The notes under the pieces were generated by a model that was given only the letters and a program-made list of their open reading frames with translations, was not told the origin of the DNA and searched no databases. A stretch of 8,420 nt of DNA from an uncultured Prevotella sp. (lineage in GTDB: Bacteria; Bacteroidota; Bacteroidia; Bacteroidales; Bacteroidaceae). Where the stretch lies: the NCBI GenBank assembly GCA_937880835.1, contig CALGRN010000333.1, forward strand, positions 1 to 8,420, given 5' to 3'. The translations under genes and the position numbers were made by a program. Of the stretch, positions 6,551 to 8,420 are shown one piece after another (within the stretch, counting starts at the first letter, position 1; the number at the start of each line of letters is the position of its first letter).

Positions 6551-7831
6551 ATGAAGAAAAAATCTTTACTTAACGTTTCAAGAAGCATGTGCTTTTTGGC
6601 TTTACTTACTGTAACAATGTCTTTGAAAGCCCAAACGAACATTGGTATAATAGAGTTTACGACCGAAAAAGGAATTAACGAAGAAATAACGTTCGCAGTC
6701 AGCACGATTTCAGACGAGGGTTCAATCAGCATAGAAGGTGCAGAGGGAGTATGGATAAACGACAAAAGCGTTACTTATAAGCTGACATCCGAAACAGTGA
6801 AACTAACGGGAGATATAAATGCATTCAAATGCAAAAAGGGCGGAATAAAAACACTGAATATATCAGGATGTCCCGAACTTAAATCACTTGAAGTAAATGA
6901 AAACGCAATAGAGACATTGGATTTGTCTAACAATGAGAAACTGAAAAAACTTGCGTTTCAGGAAAACAAAATATCTTCACTGAATTTGAAGTCATGCCCC
7001 AATCTTCAATGGATTGAATGTGCATATAACAAAATGCAAACACTGGATATATCTGAAAATACCGAATTGGATTGGCTTAACTGTTCAGGCAACCTGTTTA
7101 AAGAACTCGATTTAAAGAACAATACAAAACTTACAGGACTTCTTTGCAGCAATATGCAACTTGAAAACCTTGATGTTTCAATGTGCGAAGAAATGGAAAG
7201 AATACTCTGCCAGAACAATAAAATAGGCAAACTCGATGTATCGAAAAACAAAAAACTGAAACGTTTGCAGTGTTTCGGCAACAAATTGGAGGAGCTTAAC
7301 ATATCAAACAATACCGAACTTACATCGCTTAACTGCTCTGACAACAATCTGAGAAGTCTCGATGTTTCTGCAAACAAGCACCTCTCAAACCTTTCATGTA
7401 CAAACAATAATCTTACTTCTCTGAACGTCGAAGCATGCGAAGAGCTGGGCTATTTGTATTGCAGCAAAAACGAAATAAAGGGAATTGAAACAGACAAATT
7501 GATTGCTTCGCTACGCAATATCACAGGAGAAGAAAACAAAGGATTGTTATGCATAATAGACAATACAGCAGAAACGGACAATAATGTATGCACGAAAGAA
7601 CAGGTAGAGAAAGCAAAACAGCGCGGTTGGATAGCACAAGAACGCAAAGAAAAGAAATGGATTGATTACGAAGGAAGCGAAACCGACGACATAAACACAC
7701 TACTGTTAAATGACGAAAGCAACATTGAAGCCGTTTACGACATTTCAGGAAAGAGAATGGAAAAACCGGTAAATGGTATTGTTATTGTGAAAATGAAAGA
7801 TGGAAAGCGTGTGAAAATCATACGTAAATAG
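6551..7831 (+). CDS. Secreted leucine-rich-repeat protein with T9SS-like C-terminal tail
   Basis: This 426-residue protein starts with a signal peptide (1-27, likely cut after Ala27 in SLKAQ). A beta-rich N-terminal module follows at about 29-90. From about 92 to 310 come LRR units of exactly 21 residues with the pattern LxxLxCxxNxLxxLDvSxN, the nested 21-residue type common in Bacteroidetes surface proteins. Cysteine occupies the same repeat position at 157, 178, 199, 220, 241, 262, 283 and 304, also at 94; V115 and F136 fill it between. A cap-like region (311-374) has ASL, then CTKEQVEKAKQRGW and WIDYEG. The tail 394-426 (VYDISGKRM, then GIVIVKMKDGKRVKIIRK) resembles the type A sorting domain of type IX secretion. 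The protein is probably surface-bound or released and binds an unknown partner. Start: ATG at 6551, no Shine-Dalgarno, promoter at 6377-6408. Confidence 0.9.
   Translation: MKKKSLLNVSRSMCFLALLTVTMSLKAQTNIGIIEFTTEKGINEEITFAVSTISDEGSISIEGAEGVWINDKSVTYKLTSETVKLTGDINAFKCKKGGIKTLNISGCPELKSLEVNENAIETLDLSNNEKLKKLAFQENKISSLNLKSCPNLQWIECAYNKMQTLDISENTELDWLNCSGNLFKELDLKNNTKLTGLLCSNMQLENLDVSMCEEMERILCQNNKIGKLDVSKNKKLKRLQCFGNKLEELNISNNTELTSLNCSDNNLRSLDVSANKHLSNLSCTNNNLTSLNVEACEELGYLYCSKNEIKGIETDKLIASLRNITGEENKGLLCIIDNTAETDNNVCTKEQVEKAKQRGWIAQERKEKKWIDYEGSETDDINTLLLNDESNIEAVYDISGKRMEKPVNGIVIVKMKDGKRVKIIRK
6887..7483 (+). repeat. 63-bp-period coding repeat (LRR units)
   Basis: About nine and a half consecutive 21-residue LRR units are encoded here without a single insertion or deletion in the spacing. 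The DNA copies have diverged and only the protein pattern (Leu, Cys, Asn, Leu-Asp-Val-Ser) stays constant, which indicates long-standing selection on the fold rather than recent expansion. Confidence 0.8.
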
Positions 7832-7854
7832 CAAATAATATCTCGTAAAAAGAT

Positions 7855-7884
7855 TTCCGGCAGGCTGGAATATGTCCTCCGGAA
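7855..7884. other. Small hairpin between LRR gene stop and terminator
   Basis: TTCCGG (7855-7860) pairs with CCGGAA (7879-7884). AGG (7862-7864) with CCT (7876-7878) extends the stem past a single-base bulge. It lies directly before the larger hairpin and may be part of a bipartite 3' end. Confidence 0.35.
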
Positions 7885-7885
7885 C

Positions 7886-7936
7886 GACACAACCACCGAA
7901 GTCATAGCAAACCGCTACGGCTTCGGTGGTTGTGTT
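7886..7936 (+). terminator. Strong hairpin, likely terminator of the LRR gene
   Basis: ACACAACCACCGAAG (7887-7901) is perfectly inverted at 7921-7935. The stem continues inward through a G-T pair, a C-G pair, one mismatch and TAGC/GCTA, leaving a 5-nt loop (7909-7913). This gives a stem of about 22 positions with one mismatch. Only three T follow, so its activity as an intrinsic terminator is likely but not certain. It begins about 55 bp after the LRR stop codon. Confidence 0.7.
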
Positions 7937-8030
7937 TAGAAATGATATTCTACATCGGTTTAATGAACAATATTATTGGTAAAACACGTTTCTATTAACA
8001 CAAATGATGTTAACAAGAATACATTTACTA

Positions 8031-8060
8031 TTGAAATATGGTTCTAATTTCTTATTTTTG
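8031..8060 (+). promoter_or_regulatory. Candidate promoter of the FAH-family gene
   Basis: TTG at 8031-8033, a 19-nt spacer and TATTTTTG at 8053-8060 fit the Bacteroidetes -33/-7 pattern. Initiation near 8067 would give a leader of about 125 nt before the ATG at 8191. Confidence 0.55.
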
Positions 8061-8068
8061 TAAACAGA

Positions 8069-8134
8069 ATGCCATTCTTTGAATGCGCAGTGGTTTATAT
8101 GTTCTGGCTCTTGCGGCATGTAATATCGCAATAA
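8069..8134 (+). CDS. Possible 21-codon upstream ORF before the FAH-family gene
   Basis: An ATG 9 nt after the -7 box opens a frame of 21 codons (beginning MPFFECAVVYMFWLL) ending in TAA at 8132-8134. It has no Shine-Dalgarno and would be almost leaderless. A 5-bp stem (TTGCG at 8111-8115 with CGCAA at 8127-8131) falls at its end. Such a short frame can arise by chance; only its position at the expected transcript start makes it worth listing. Confidence 0.2.
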   Translation: MPFFECAVVYMFWLLRHVISQ

Positions 8135-8178
8135 TGCACGATGCAATGCGCGGGCAGATAATGTTTATAATAATTCGG

Positions 8179-8185
8179 AAAGGAG
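8179..8185 (+). promoter_or_regulatory. Shine-Dalgarno of the FAH-family gene
   Basis: AAAGGAG stands 5 nt before the ATG at 8191. The other genes in this window have no such site, so this start is unusually well marked and translation here may depend on the anti-Shine-Dalgarno. Confidence 0.7.
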
Positions 8186-8190
8186 AAAAG

Positions 8191-8420
8191 ATGAAGATAT
8201 TTGCTATCGGGATGAACTATCTCATGCACAATAAAGAGATGAAACATCCGTTATCTAAGACAGAGCAACCTGTGATTTTCACGAAAGCAGACTCTGCTTT
8301 GCTGAAAGATAACAAACCGTTTTTCATTCCCGATTTTATGGGGCGCATAGACTATGAGACGGAAGTTGTAGTGAGAATTTGCAAGCTCGGCAAGACAATT
8401 CCTAAACGGTTTGCCCACAG
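8191..8420 (+). CDS. Fumarylacetoacetate hydrolase (FAH) family protein, N-terminal part
   Basis: The first 76 codons are present and the frame runs off the right edge; FAH-like enzymes of this kind are usually about 200 residues or more. The opening MKIFAIGMNY, the segment PVIFTKADSALL (27-38) and DYETEVVVRI (54-63) match the family. E56 and E58 in DYETE are the expected metal-binding acidic pair; the third ligand would lie beyond the window. Family members cleave or isomerise C-C bonds in dicarbonyl acids (fumarylpyruvate, oxaloacetate or 2-oxo-dienoate substrates), need Mg2+ or Mn2+ and act in the cytoplasm. The exact substrate cannot be given from this fragment. Start: ATG at 8191, fixed by a strong Shine-Dalgarno. 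The terminator and promoter upstream suggest it is transcribed apart from the LRR gene. Confidence 0.88.
   Translation, partial: MKIFAIGMNYLMHNKEMKHPLSKTEQPVIFTKADSALLKDNKPFFIPDFMGRIDYETEVVVRICKLGKTIPKRFAH

Larger units (their letters stand above)
7832..8190. other. 359-bp intergenic region after the LRR gene
   Basis: The gap holds two consecutive hairpins (7855-7884 and 7886-7936), an AT-rich stretch, a candidate promoter (8031-8060), a possible 21-codon upstream ORF (8069-8134) and a strong Shine-Dalgarno before the next gene. I see no larger coding frame. Confidence 0.75.

Noticed and set aside
7006..7407. 133-codon minus-strand frame inside the LRR gene
   Set aside because: It is the antisense reading of the periodic LRR codons, giving Ser/Leu-rich repeats by necessity; there is no promoter or start signal.

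Overview
The window looks like chromosomal DNA from a Bacteroidales bacterium, most likely Prevotellaceae (inference). The supporting signs are AT-rich sequence, Bacteroidetes-type promoters (-33 TTG/TTTG, about 20 nt, -7 TAnnTTTG), mostly absent Shine-Dalgarno sequences, a 4-alpha-glucanotransferase with two N-terminal starch-binding modules, and a leucine-rich-repeat (LRR) protein with a type IX-secretion-like C-terminal tail. No phage, plasmid, IS, CRISPR, tRNA or rRNA was found.

Layout. The left two thirds is a minus-strand block, in transcription order: a membrane-anchored MutS-like ATPase (5708-3876), a 464-bp gap with a repeat cluster, a secreted PAP2-family phosphatase (3411-2848), and the glucanotransferase malQ (2741-48). 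An 842-bp non-coding region (5709-6550) separates this block from the plus-strand genes. It holds divergent promoters, a second copy of the repeat cluster, and a promoter followed at once by a 30-codon leader ORF. On the plus strand come a secreted LRR protein (6551-7831), a strong hairpin terminator, a second promoter with a possible small upstream ORF, and the first 76 codons of a fumarylacetoacetate-hydrolase-family enzyme that runs off the right edge.

The genes show no common pathway. MalQ serves cytoplasmic maltodextrin and glycogen metabolism. The phosphatase is predicted to act outside the inner membrane. The LRR protein is predicted to be secreted or cell-surface. The FAH-type enzyme should be cytoplasmic. 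Each long gap has its own candidate promoter, so most genes look separately transcribed.

The points most worth a second look are: (i) a family of short AT-rich intergenic repeats, about 22 bp in period, present as two clusters flanking the MutS-like gene; (ii) the leader ORF ahead of the LRR gene, whose start codon lies inside a predicted stem; (iii) the four-helix membrane MutS homologue lacking the mismatch-recognition domain; and (iv) an exact 21-residue cysteine ladder in the LRR protein.
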